From: Acetobacter sacchari
GTDB taxonomy: Bacteria; Pseudomonadota; Alphaproteobacteria; Acetobacterales; Acetobacteraceae
Assembly: GCF_017377715.1 (NCBI RefSeq)
Contig: NZ_JAFVMF010000016.1
Coordinates: 43,632 to 107,631, forward strand
Length of the DNA stretch: 64,000 bases
Direction of reading: 5' to 3'
Shown: positions 56,041 to 63,940 of the stretch, piece by piece
How positions within the stretch are numbered: position 1 is the stretch's first letter
Layout: each line of letters begins with the position of its first letter
Translations under genes and position numbers: made by a program
Notes under the pieces: model-generated
Databases searched by the model: none
What the model was told of the DNA's origin: nothing
The model's input: the letters and a program-made list of their open reading frames with translations, nothing else

Positions 56041-56241
56041 ACACATATACCGAGCGACTTCAATCGCGGACCTCGCAGAGCCATTTCGAGCTTTTCGTCA
56101 GGCTGCACAGTAAGGGGGTGTTCCTCCCACCGGACGCCCCCGTCTGGAAAGAACTTTCAATGAGGTGTTTGCGCAGAAGCGCTCATTCTCTTTGTTTCTA
56201 CGGACACTTCCCGCTCAAACGAGTTCATTTGGGCAAATTAC

Positions 56242-56270
56242 GCCTGTGGCGCCGAACTGGCGTCACAGGC
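56242..56270 (-). terminator. Hairpin terminator candidate after yciA
   Basis: GCCTGTG-G-CGCC (56242-56253) pairs with GGCG-T-CACAGGC (56259-56270), a strong stem with one mismatch and a five-base loop, 56 bases beyond the yciA stop on the minus strand. A short TAATTT follows on that strand. Confidence 0.5.
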
Positions 56271-56326
56271 ATGGTTTGAAACCCGGACTGCGGTTTCGCC
56301 TGAACATCTCGCCTCAGAACGATTTG

Positions 56327-56737
56327 CTACGCGTCGGCGTTCTCATTCTGAACCACAGGCGTTGGGCGGTTATTCTCGTCAAGAGCCACAAACACGAACC
56401 GCCCGCGCGTGACCATCTGGGTCTCGGGCGTGTGCCGCAAGCGCCGCCACGCCTCAACATCAACCGTGATCGACGTACGCCCTACCTTCGCAATCTTGGT
56501 GTAGACAGAGAGCTCGTCCCCCACGATCATGGGCGCCAGAAAAGACACCTTGTCGATCGCGACGGTGGCGCATTTTACGTTAGCAATCCCAAAGGCCGCC
56601 GTGCTGGCCGCAAGATCCATCTGCGACATGACCCAGCCGCCGAACACGTCGCCGGCAGCGTTGGTGTTGCTCGGCATGGCGATCATACGAATGGTCAGAT
56701 CGCCGGTCGCTTCCTTGGCTTCGTTATGTAGCATCAA
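56327..56737 (-). CDS. Acyl-CoA thioesterase, YciA-like hotdog protein
   Basis: Cytoplasmic hotdog-fold thioesterase that hydrolyses acyl-CoA. The 136-residue length is typical. The active-site helix region is NAAGDVFGGWVMSQMDLAAS, with the catalytic-type Asp in GDVFGG (residues about 28-40). CATVAIDKVSFLAPMIVGDEL follows as the second strand. It begins at ATG 56737 or the next codon. It is monocistronic, 102 bases from hisI. Confidence 0.9.
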   Translation of the reverse strand: MMLHNEAKEATGDLTIRMIAMPSNTNAAGDVFGGWVMSQMDLAASTAAFGIANVKCATVAIDKVSFLAPMIVGDELSVYTKIAKVGRTSITVDVEAWRRLRHTPETQMVTRGRFVFVALDENNRPTPVVQNENADA

Positions 56738-56838
56738 ATCATCGTCCCAAACTGCTCAAACCGATTGATCTGACCATCGCCCAAAGCGCTGACGCCAACA
56801 AATCACATGCTGGGCGCCACGCTCATTGGCAGGCGCCT

Positions 56839-57270
56839 TCAGTGCCCGGACGCGCCGTATAACTGCTCAGGCGAGACTTCCGGTTCCGAGATAATTTTCA
56901 GGCCATTTTCATCGAATGACCGAAAAAAACAGGACCGGCGCCCGGTGTGGCAAGCCACGCCCGATTGATCCACCAGCAGCAGCACCGCATCTCCGTCACA
57001 ATCCAGACGTGCTTCGACAAGACGCTGGACCTGCCCCGAGGTCTCACCCTTGCGCCACAGCTTCTTTCGGCTGCGCGAATAGTAGCAGACCCGTCCACTC
57101 TCCAGCGTCTCCCGCAACGCATCCCGATTGAGCCACGCGACCATCAGGACCTCGCCAGTGTCCACCTGCTGCGCGATGCCGCAAATCAGGCCGGATTCGT
57201 CGAACGCCACGGACTCAAGGGCCCGTTCGATCGCCTCGGAGGGCAATCCCACCATTGCCTGCGTCATCAT
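56839..57270 (-). CDS. hisI: Phosphoribosyl-AMP cyclohydrolase
   Basis: Third step of histidine biosynthesis: opens the purine ring of phosphoribosyl-AMP. The 143-residue, single-function (no HisE) form fits alphaproteobacteria. Landmarks are VLMVAWLNRDALRETLESG near residue 40, ARLDCDGDAVLLLVDQ near residue 87 (metal Asp and Cys), and VACHTGRRSCFF near residue 105 (Cys-His-Cys zinc ligands). Its ATG overlaps the ygfZ stop by four bases (ATGA), so it is translated with ygfZ. Confidence 0.97.
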   Translation of the reverse strand: MMTQAMVGLPSEAIERALESVAFDESGLICGIAQQVDTGEVLMVAWLNRDALRETLESGRVCYYSRSRKKLWRKGETSGQVQRLVEARLDCDGDAVLLLVDQSGVACHTGRRSCFFRSFDENGLKIISEPEVSPEQLYGASGH

Positions 57271-58157
57271 GATCCCACTTCATTTCCCTTGGCCGCTTCC
57301 GGCTCCTGCCCCGCTCTCAGAGCCTCACGCAGCCATTCAGGAGCGCGCGGAGTGATCGTATGTCTCTCGACCGTCATCGGCGTCTCGCCCGCCGCGAGAA
57401 CTGCGGCGGGGCGCACCATGGCCAGCCCACAATGGTCGCGGCTGGAGCGAACCTGCCCGACCTCCACGCCCCCAGCCATTACCGGCGCGCCTGGCGTCAG
57501 CGACGGCGCGACCGACGCGAAGGGGACCAGTCGGCGCTTCACCAGACCGCGATAACGTGTCCGCGCGGTCAACTCCTGCCCCATGTAACAGCCTTTGGTC
57601 CACGACACGCCGTTCAGCAGATCGAAATTGGCCTCAAGCAACAGAGTCTTGTCCGCCTCGCAATCGCGCGGACCATCGGGCAGGCCAAGCGCCAGGCGAT
57701 GGAGATCGTATGCAGCGGCGTCCGCATCGGCCCGTTGCGCCACATCCGGCAGGAGTAACCTCCACCCCGCCTCAGGCAAGCGCGGATCGGCGAAGACGAT
57801 GGCGTTTTCAACGGTCGCTGCGTCAGGGAGAGCGCCCCAGGCGGCGTGAACCGCAAAACTGGCCGGGACCAGCGATACGTCCGAGCGCAGGCGGAACCGC
57901 TTGAGTGTCGCGATCACCAACTCCACCTGAGACGTCGGGCAGTCCAGCAGAAGCTGTTCCCCGTCCAGATCGGCGACCATGAAAAAATCGGCCTTCCACC
58001 GCCCCTGCGGGGTCAGCAGCGCCGCCCACACGGCCCTGCCGTCGCGAGCCTCGGCCACGTCGTTGGAGACCAGCCCCTGCAGGAACCTGACCCGATCCGC
58101 GCCGCTCACCGCGATGACAGCCCGATCGGGTAGATGCGCGAAATAGGACATCGACAT
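57267..58157 (-). CDS. ygfZ: YgfZ/GcvT-domain folate-binding protein
   Basis: Folate-binding protein related to GcvT that supports Fe-S cluster enzyme repair. The protein is 296 residues from the ATG at 58157; an in-frame ATG two codons later is also plausible. The diagnostic motif KGCYMGQELTAR near residue 195 includes the conserved cysteine. The N-terminal GcvT-like domain (FLQGLVSNDVAEA, then AALLTPQGRWKAD) is clear. It lies upstream of hisI with a four-base overlap and 83 bases downstream of rlmN. Confidence 0.93.
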   Translation of the reverse strand: MSMSYFAHLPDRAVIAVSGADRVRFLQGLVSNDVAEARDGRAVWAALLTPQGRWKADFFMVADLDGEQLLLDCPTSQVELVIATLKRFRLRSDVSLVPASFAVHAAWGALPDAATVENAIVFADPRLPEAGWRLLLPDVAQRADADAAAYDLHRLALGLPDGPRDCEADKTLLLEANFDLLNGVSWTKGCYMGQELTARTRYRGLVKRRLVPFASVAPSLTPGAPVMAGGVEVGQVRSSRDHCGLAMVRPAAVLAAGETPMTVERHTITPRAPEWLREALRAGQEPEAAKGNEVGS

Positions 58158-58240
58158 TGCTCCTCGCCCAAGGACGGAATCCGAAGGCGGGCAATCTAGA
58201 GCATGGTCGGTCCCGAAGGAAAGCTGGCGGCGTGTCCGTC

Positions 58241-59467
58241 TTATTCCGCCGACACAGGGGCCGCCGCGCGGCGACGCTCGCTCTCCGTCTTGAGCTGTCC
58301 ACAGGCGGCCAGGATGTCGCGCCCGCGCGGTGTGCGGATCGGCGAGGCGAAGCCAGCATCCATCACGATCTGCGCGAATTTCGCCTGCTGCTCGCGGGTG
58401 GAAGGCTTGTAGTCGCTGCCAGGCCACGGGTTGAACGGGATCAGATTCACCTTCGCGGGCAGGCCGCCGATCAGGCGCACCAGTTCGCGGGCGTCGGCTT
58501 CGCTGTCATTGATCCCGCGCAGCATGATGTATTCGAAGGTGATGCGCCGGGCGTTGCTGGCCGACGGATAACGGCGGCAGGCGGCCAGCACTTCGGCGAT
58601 GGGGTATTTACGGTTCAGCGGCACGATCTGGTCGCGCAGATCATCGCGCACGGCATGCAGCGACACGGCGAGGTTGATGCCGAGTTCCTCGCCACAGCGA
58701 TCCATCAGCGGCACGACGCCGGAGGTCGACAACGTAATGCGACGGCGAGACAGGGCGATACCCTCCCCGTCCATCACGATGCGCATCGCCTTGGCGACGT
58801 TCTCGTAATTATACAACGGCTCGCCCATGCCCATCAGAACGATGGTGGACAGCAGGCGGGGCGTCTCGCCCTTCGGGCTCGGCCACTCGTTGTAGGAATC
58901 ACGGGCCGCCATGAACTGCCCCACGATCTCGGCGGCGCCGAGATTGCGGACAAGCTTCTGCGTGCCTGTGTGACAGAACGTGCAGGAGAGCGTGCAGCCA
59001 ACCTGCGAGGAGATGCACACGGCGCCGCGGTCCTCTCGCCGGTCGGGGATATAGACCGTCTCGGCCTCCTGCCCGTCGCGGAAACGGAAGAGGAATTTCC
59101 GGGTCTCGTCCGTCGAGGTCTGCACGGTCGCCGCTTCCGGGCGCCCGACGATGAACCGCTCCGCCAGCTTTTGCTGCAACGGCTTGGCGATGGAACTCAT
59201 CTTCGTGAAGTCGGTCACGCCCTGATGGTAGATCCAGTGCCAGAGCTGCTTGGTGCGGAACGGCTTCTCGCCGATTTCCGCCAGCTCCGCCGTAATTTCC
59301 TCGCGCGACATGCCCACGAGATCGCGCCGTCCGTCCGCAAGCTGCGCGGGCGGCGGAGAGAACAACGCCGCCTTGGCGAGAATCCGCGCGCGATCCGCCG
59401 CATCCAGATCCGCAGGGGCGGAGTCAGAAGGCTGATGGGAGATGGCGGAGGATTCGTGCAGCGACAT
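58241..59467 (-). CDS. rlmN: Dual-specificity RNA methyltransferase RlmN
   Basis: Radical SAM enzyme that methylates C2 of A2503 in 23S rRNA and A37 in some tRNAs. The 408-residue protein (ATG 59467) has the cluster motif [11 protein letters not shown] near residue 150, the family block [12 protein letters not shown], and the second catalytic cysteine in ILAACGQL near the C-terminus. Upstream in-frame residues before ATG 59467 look non-coding. It is transcribed away from the XRE gene, and probably leads the rlmN-ygfZ-hisI set. Confidence 0.97.
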   Translation of the reverse strand: MSLHESSAISHQPSDSAPADLDAADRARILAKAALFSPPPAQLADGRRDLVGMSREEITAELAEIGEKPFRTKQLWHWIYHQGVTDFTKMSSIAKPLQQKLAERFIVGRPEAATVQTSTDETRKFLFRFRDGQEAETVYIPDRREDRGAVCISSQVGCTLSCTFCHTGTQKLVRNLGAAEIVGQFMAARDSYNEWPSPKGETPRLLSTIVLMGMGEPLYNYENVAKAMRIVMDGEGIALSRRRITLSTSGVVPLMDRCGEELGINLAVSLHAVRDDLRDQIVPLNRKYPIAEVLAACRRYPSASNARRITFEYIMLRGINDSEADARELVRLIGGLPAKVNLIPFNPWPGSDYKPSTREQQAKFAQIVMDAGFASPIRTPRGRDILAACGQLKTESERRRAAAPVSAE

Positions 59468-59683
59468 GAGTGTTTGGGTCCGACGGCGTGGGGCTGAAAG
59501 GTTGCTCTGTGGGTTCGGGCGAGCAGTTACCACGGACGGCGCGGGATTAGGAGAAAAATCGGGTGACCCTCCCCCTGGAAGATTTACCGCGCCCGAGTGC
59601 TGATGAGTGGGGCGCAGGTAAATCTGGAACAGTGCCGGGACTTCCCGTCATTCGTACTGCCGCATTTGAATTCGTCACCCTGT

Positions 59684-59695
59684 CCACTATAGTGG
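59684..59695. promoter_or_regulatory. Palindrome directly upstream of the XRE gene
   Basis: CCACTATAGTGG is a perfect 12-bp palindrome ending four bases before the ATG at 59700. Such a position suggests autoregulation by blocking transcription or translation start. The half-site CCACTAT recurs at 60300-60306, in front of the next gene. Confidence 0.6.
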
Positions 59696-59699
59696 CGGA

Positions 59700-60263
59700 A
59701 TGTCCTCAATCGATATTGATAACAGCCTTGGCGCCCGAATTAAGTATGAACGCGAGATCCGGGGATGGTCTCTAACGGAAATGGCTGAGCGCGCGTCCGT
59801 TTCCCGCGCCATGATCCACAAGATCGAACGTGGTGAGAGCAGCCCAACCGCCAACCTGCTCGGCAAGCTGTCTGGCGCGTTCGGACTGACTATTTCCGCC
59901 TTGATCGCCAGAGCTGAGGCGAACCAGAATCGCCTTTTGAAATTTGCGGACCAGCCCGTCTGGATCGATCCCGAAACCGGCTATGTACGACGTCATATTT
60001 CACCGCAATCCGACTTACCGATCGACCTGGTGCAAGTGACGCTTCCCTCAGGAAAAGCGGTTCCAATGCCGCAGTCAGCCTTTGCGTTTCTGAAGCAACT
60101 CATTCTTGTGACGCAGGGAGAGCTGATTTTTGTCGAGGGAGACATCCGCCATCGCATGACCGTCGGCGATTGTCTGGAACTTGGGCCGCCCGTCGATTGT
60201 GTGTTTGTGAACGAAAGTTCCTCTGACTGTGTCTACCTGGTTGCTGTCCTGACCTCAAAATAA
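59700..60263 (+). CDS. XRE-family regulator with cupin domain
   Basis: A 187-residue regulator with an N-terminal Cro/CI-type helix-turn-helix at about residues 10-65 (GARIKYEREIRGWSLTEMAER, then SRAMIHKIERGESSPT). A C-terminal cupin domain from about residue 90 includes LVTQGELIFVEGDIRHRMTVGDCLE. Such proteins sense a small ligand and control adjacent transport or detoxification genes. Palindromes sharing the CCACTAT half lie before this gene and the following acetyltransferase gene, which supports local regulation. The ligand is unknown. Confidence 0.9.
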   Translation: MSSIDIDNSLGARIKYEREIRGWSLTEMAERASVSRAMIHKIERGESSPTANLLGKLSGAFGLTISALIARAEANQNRLLKFADQPVWIDPETGYVRRHISPQSDLPIDLVQVTLPSGKAVPMPQSAFAFLKQLILVTQGELIFVEGDIRHRMTVGDCLELGPPVDCVFVNESSSDCVYLVAVLTSK

Positions 60264-60302
60264 CGCTTTAGACGCCGAAAATTGTTGCGTCGCAAAAATC
60301 CA

Positions 60303-60329
60303 CTATGTTAGACGAATTCGTCAACATAG
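60303..60329. promoter_or_regulatory. Nested palindrome upstream of the GNAT gene
   Basis: Outer arms CTATGTT (60303-60309) and AACATAG (60323-60329) enclose the perfect 12-bp palindrome GACGAATTCGTC (60311-60322). The ribosome site GAGGA at 60328-60332 overlaps the right arm, so a bound protein or RNA fold would hide it. The half CCACTAT at 60300-60306 matches the palindrome before the XRE gene. Confidence 0.6.
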
Positions 60330-60342
60330 AGGACGCAGCAAC

Positions 60343-60861
60343 ATGGTCGACATTCGTGATGCGACAACCAGCGACATCCCTGAAATTACGAAAATATATA
60401 ATGACGCCGTGCTGAATACGACTGCGATCTGGAACGAATCCGTGGTGGATGAAGCCAATCGATTGGCATGGCTCAACGACCGCACCAGGGCTGGGTACCC
60501 GGCTCTCGTTGCGATTGATGACTCCGGTGAGGTTATCGGTTACGCCTCTTTCGGCGACTGGCGCGCGTGGGAAGGCTACCGCTATTCCATCGAACATTCC
60601 GTCTACATTCGAAACGATTATCACCGGAAGGGCGTAGGCGCATCCATAATGCGCGCGCTAATCCACCGGGCGCGCAACTGTGGAAAACACGTCATGATCG
60701 CTGCGATAGAAGCTGAAAATATCGCTTCCATTCGCATGCATGAGAAACTCGGCTTTGAAAAAGCCGGTCACTTAAAACAGGTTGGCGTCAAGTTCGGGCG
60801 ATGGCTCGATTTAACGTTTCTCCAACTCGTCCTGGATTCCGACTCCCCGGTTTCCAGATGA
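60343..60861 (+). CDS. GNAT acetyltransferase, phosphinothricin/methionine-sulfone type
   Basis: Acetyl-CoA-dependent N-acetyltransferase of 172 residues, closest in pattern to the Pat/Bar and MddA group that acetylates phosphinothricin, methionine sulfoximine or sulfone. The family start is MVDIRDATTSDIPEITKIYNDAV. The acetyl-CoA loop is YHRKGVGASIMRALIHRA near residue 95, and AIEAENIASIRMHEKLGFEKAG is the typical C-terminal block. It overlaps the next gene by four bases (ATGA). Its role is probably detoxification; the natural substrate is not shown. Confidence 0.88.
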   Translation: MVDIRDATTSDIPEITKIYNDAVLNTTAIWNESVVDEANRLAWLNDRTRAGYPALVAIDDSGEVIGYASFGDWRAWEGYRYSIEHSVYIRNDYHRKGVGASIMRALIHRARNCGKHVMIAAIEAENIASIRMHEKLGFEKAGHLKQVGVKFGRWLDLTFLQLVLDSDSPVSR

Positions 60862-61310
60862 ATTATGGGGCGTCCGGCATCCTGATCGCGGCAGGCATTG
60901 CACTTGTCGCTCAAAATTTGCTGATGACGAGCATGACACGCTCAGTTTCGACGGTGACAATAGTTCTGGCGACAAATTCGGCAGTCGGCCTGCTCGCCTG
61001 GCTCGGTCTTCTTGTCATCCAAGGCGGGTTTTCGGGCGTTATTGAGGGCGCCCGCGCTTTTCGCCTCACATGTTTCTTGCCCGGACTTCTGGGATCGTTT
61101 TCTGTTTTTGCCAGCATATACGGGTATCAACGCCTTGGCGTATCGGCGACCGTCTCGACTCTTGTCGCAAGTCAACTGACTTGCGGCCTTTGCATCGACT
61201 TGATCAGATCCCCCAATCTCAACACCCCACAGACTGTTTCGCTTTTTGTTGGTGTCGCCCTGCTTGTTTCAGGAGCGATTCTGGTCAGTTCCCATACAGG
61301 CCATTCCTGA
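60858..61310 (+). CDS. DMT-type small transporter, YdcZ-like (DUF606)
   Basis: A 150-residue inner-membrane protein with about five hydrophobic segments (GILIAAGIALVAQNLLM, VSTVTIVLATNSAVGLLAWL, LPGLLGSFSVFASIYG, VSATVSTLVASQLTC, TVSLFVGVALLVSGAILV). It resembles half-size drug/metabolite transporters of the YdcZ type. The ATG at 60858 overlaps the GNAT stop; longer frames run into GNAT. As the third gene of the XRE-GNAT-DMT set it probably exports the acetylated or toxic compound. Confidence 0.82.
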   Translation: MNYGASGILIAAGIALVAQNLLMTSMTRSVSTVTIVLATNSAVGLLAWLGLLVIQGGFSGVIEGARAFRLTCFLPGLLGSFSVFASIYGYQRLGVSATVSTLVASQLTCGLCIDLIRSPNLNTPQTVSLFVGVALLVSGAILVSSHTGHS

Positions 61311-61590
61311 ACAGCTCACTTCCGCACGAAAAATACAAAAACTCATTCATATACAAAGTGAAACAGAAAATTATTATGAAATTTCGAAACAAAATTCATC
61401 CACGCTGTTAAATAATCCGTCGCACTCCGATCAGAAATCCTTGTCTCCACGTCTGGTCCAGTGAGCGGGCTGCCCCCCAACCGGAAAGATCGCGCTAGCT
61501 TACGGGAACAATCTCGCGGAGCACGTGGCATCCGCCGAGTTCGGCAGGGACGGGCCGACTGTTACATACACACACCCAACGCCGGACGAC

Positions 61591-62046
61591 TCAGGAACCC
61601 CCGTCCGCAACATACTTGGCCTTCTTGCCGATTGCCGCACAGGCCGCCTCCAGTCCGTGATGGCACTGTTCATGCGCCTGATCGACAATTTTGGTCATAA
61701 GCGAACCATCGCTTACGGAGCTTACATTACGGACAATGAACGGCAAAAACGCTTTATCTTCGGCAAGCAGGCTCTTCATCGCAGCAAAACCGGACCACTG
61801 ATCACCCAAAAGTTTCTCTGTGACGTCGGCGAACTGCTCACCCACCTCCCCCTCTTCGCAACCACGATAGGCGCGATACCATGCAAGGTAATCCGACCAC
61901 GAAGCGACCTTGAAAGAAGCGTCTTCCGCCGCCTGATAGGTCTTCGCCTTACATTTTGGTGGCGCAGCAGAGGCGTTTACGGCGCCAGCCAGCAAAAACA
62001 GGCACGCTACGCTATTGCGGATGTGTCTTGAGCCAGGCTGCACCAC
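61591..62046 (-). CDS. Small secreted protein, putative immunity-type partner
   Basis: A 151-residue protein with a signal peptide (VACLFLLAGAVNASA, cleavage around residue 27) and a mature domain with five cysteines. Conserved-looking blocks are YLAWYRAYRGCEEGEVGEQFADV and LLGDQW. I do not know its function. The gene begins inside the 3' end of an L,D-transpeptidase-like remnant (35-base overlap), on the same strand. That layout is typical of an effector followed by its immunity gene; the periplasmic location would suit. This reading is inference. Confidence 0.62.
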   Translation of the reverse strand: MVQPGSRHIRNSVACLFLLAGAVNASAAPPKCKAKTYQAAEDASFKVASWSDYLAWYRAYRGCEEGEVGEQFADVTEKLLGDQWSGFAAMKSLLAEDKAFLPFIVRNVSSVSDGSLMTKIVDQAHEQCHHGLEAACAAIGKKAKYVADGGS

Positions 62047-62206
62047 TTTGCGCGGTCTCCCGTGAGTTGGACTGAACCGTTATCGTGGTCAGAGGATCTG
62101 TTTTCACGGTTTCTACGATGACCGCCATCGCATCGTCGCTCGTTCTGACACAACCCAACGTTGGATGGATGACGCCGGGATTGCGAGTCGCGTTCGCACG
62201 ACCTGG
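62012..62206 (-). pseudogene. 3' remnant of an L,D-transpeptidase-like effector gene
   Basis: The last 65 codons of a minus-strand frame read like the C-terminus of a peptidoglycan-acting L,D-transpeptidase-like protein: NPGVIHPTLGCVRTSDDAM holds the catalytic-type cysteine in a T-L-G-C-V-R context, and DPLTTITVQSNS follows. The frame stays open upstream to 62374, but that part is AT-rich and unlike any domain, and only about 270 bases remain before the next gene. So the 5' portion appears to be lost. The alternative, a short complete protein, is less likely. Confidence 0.55.
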
Positions 62207-62475
62207 GTTCGACGCCTCCGACGCCGATGATCGCAGAGAAAGGCGGCTCCGAATTAGAAAAATGCGTCTATACTTGCAATCTGCAACCGCCATTTCTTGA
62301 ATTTTGGATTTTATATACTGAAAATGAAACTTACGCCTCTCTTGAAAAAAAGAGGTTTTACACTGGAATGCCACAACAATGTCGTGATTTTCACATTGGT
62401 TACCGTTCTTGACTGATATTGATCGTCATGCGAAAATTCTTAAAAATTAATCAATGACAATTAAAGAGAAAACAG

Positions 62476-62856
62476 GTGCCTTACATAGCTGACCTAACAA
62501 AAGCCGAAGCCATGATCGGCACGCTCGTCGGCAACGGGCAGTGCGTAACGTTTGTCCACGCTGCCATTGCTACGCCCCCGAGTTCTCTATGGAAGGCCGG
62601 AATCAAGGTTAAAGGAAATTTTCTTCTGAAACCGGGCACTGTCATCGCAGTTTTTGATGACAATGGACGCTATGGCAATCATACCAACGGCAGTAGCCAC
62701 GCTGCGATCTATCTGAGCCAGACCGCTGCAGGCATTCAGGTGCTCGACCAATGGAATGGTCATACGGCGCAACCCGTTCATCAGCGCACAATCCGCTTTC
62801 GCGCAGGACACGGCGTCAAGGTTAACGACGGGGATCAATTCAGTGTCGTGGAATAA
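62476..62856 (+). CDS. BPSL0067 family protein, putative peptidoglycan amidase effector
   Basis: A 126-residue protein of the BPSL0067 family, which has an NlpC/P60-like papain fold and is associated with type VI secretion or interbacterial toxins. Catalytic candidates are Cys23 in GNGQCVTFV and His75 in SSHAAIYL. Other family blocks are LKPGTVIAVFD (51-61) and VLDQWNG (about 88-94). It has no signal peptide, as expected for a delivered effector. The start is GTG 62476. It overlaps the STY0301-family gene by 14 bases. No secretion genes are in the window. Confidence 0.83.
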   Translation: MPYIADLTKAEAMIGTLVGNGQCVTFVHAAIATPPSSLWKAGIKVKGNFLLKPGTVIAVFDDNGRYGNHTNGSSHAAIYLSQTAAGIQVLDQWNGHTAQPVHQRTIRFRAGHGVKVNDGDQFSVVE

Positions 62857-63172
62857 ACTCTCCGTACCCTTCCTCGCCCTTACCGTTATCGCTTGCAGCG
62901 CGGCGTCTCCGGCGGTGTGTCCTGCTCATGTGACGGACTCAAGCGGCGATCATCCTCTCTACAACGCATCCTTATACGATGGGCCGCCCGAACAGATGGT
63001 CGATCTGACCCCCGTGTCCGGCGCAAACGTCGACAAATGGGATCTGGGTGGCGTCGACCCATATCTGGTCTGTAAATTTCAAGGAACGACAAAGGTCGTT
63101 ACGATGCACGCCGCTGGCGCAAAGACGTGCGAAGCTGGCAAAAAGCCGTTTCAGGCTTATTGCAAACCCTGA
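62843..63172 (+). CDS. STY0301 family lipoprotein, putative immunity partner
   Basis: Predicted periplasmic protein of 109 residues from GTG 62843. The signal segment (LSVPFLALTVIAC) ends in a lipobox-like VIAC (Cys18), so it may be a lipoprotein. The mature part has the STY0301-type pattern: CPAHV, then SLYDGPPEQMVDLTP, then a Trp and YLVCKFQGT, with a C-terminal Cys pair. Members occur next to peptidoglycan-cleaving toxins. The 14-base overlap with the BPSL0067-family gene ties the two. Its exact protective role is inferred. Confidence 0.75.
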   Translation: MSWNKLSVPFLALTVIACSAASPAVCPAHVTDSSGDHPLYNASLYDGPPEQMVDLTPVSGANVDKWDLGGVDPYLVCKFQGTTKVVTMHAAGAKTCEAGKKPFQAYCKP

Positions 63173-63196
63173 CGTCGTTTCAGACGCGTTTCCGCT

Positions 63197-63937
63197 TTAT
63201 CCGACCCGCCGCGCGCCGATCAGAAATTCCCGGTTCCCCTCCGGCCCGGTGATCGGGCTGGCCTCGACACCCAGCACCTCCCAGCCGGGAAGATCGCGCC
63301 ACCATGCGGAAATCATCTCGCACACCTGCTCATGCACGACGGCGTCACGGACTACGCCCTTGGCGCCGACATGCTCCCGCCCGGCCTCGAACTGCGGCTT
63401 GATCAGGGCCACGGCCCAGGCGTCGGGCGTCGTCAGGGCGAGCGCCGCCGGAAGAACGGTCCGCAGACCGATGAAGCTTGCGTCGCACACCACAACGCCA
63501 GCGGACTCCGGGATCAGCGTCGCGTCCAGCGCCCGGGCGTTCTGCTTTTCCATGACCACGACACGGGGATCGGACCGCAACTTCCACGCAAGCTGTCCGT
63601 GGCCGACATCAACGGCGTAGACGCGTTCAGCGCCGTTGGTCAGCAGCACGTCCGAGAAGCCGCCGGTCGAGGCGCCGACGTCGATGCAGATGCGACCTTG
63701 CGGCGAAAATCCGAAGAACGGCAGCGCATGCGCGAGTTTCAGCCCCCCACGCGACACCCACGGATGATCCTGCCCCTTGAGCGCCAGCGGCGCGTCTTCA
63801 GGCAGCATGTCACCCGCCTTGGCCACGCGCCTGTCGCCTGTGTAGGCAAGCCCCGCGAGGATCAGCGCCTGCGCGCGGGCGCGGCTTTCGACCAGCCCCC
63901 GGTCAACGAGAAGCTGGTCGGCGCGACGTTTCGCCAC
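63197..63937 (-). CDS. tlyA: TlyA family rRNA methyltransferase
   Basis: 2'-O-methyltransferase acting on cytidines of 16S and/or 23S rRNA; some members are also called hemolysins. The 246-residue protein starts at GTG 63937. An S4 RNA-binding domain occupies residues 1-60 (RADQLLVDRGLVESRARAQALILAG). The SAM site is CIDVGASTGGFSDVLL near residue 85, followed by YAVDVGHGQL and VVCDASFIGLRTVLP. It follows the upstream gene by three bases, the arrangement seen for dxs-tlyA in many alphaproteobacteria. Confidence 0.95.
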   Translation of the reverse strand: MAKRRADQLLVDRGLVESRARAQALILAGLAYTGDRRVAKAGDMLPEDAPLALKGQDHPWVSRGGLKLAHALPFFGFSPQGRICIDVGASTGGFSDVLLTNGAERVYAVDVGHGQLAWKLRSDPRVVVMEKQNARALDATLIPESAGVVVCDASFIGLRTVLPAALALTTPDAWAVALIKPQFEAGREHVGAKGVVRDAVVHEQVCEMISAWWRDLPGWEVLGVEASPITGPEGNREFLIGARRVG

Positions 63938-63940
63938 GAA

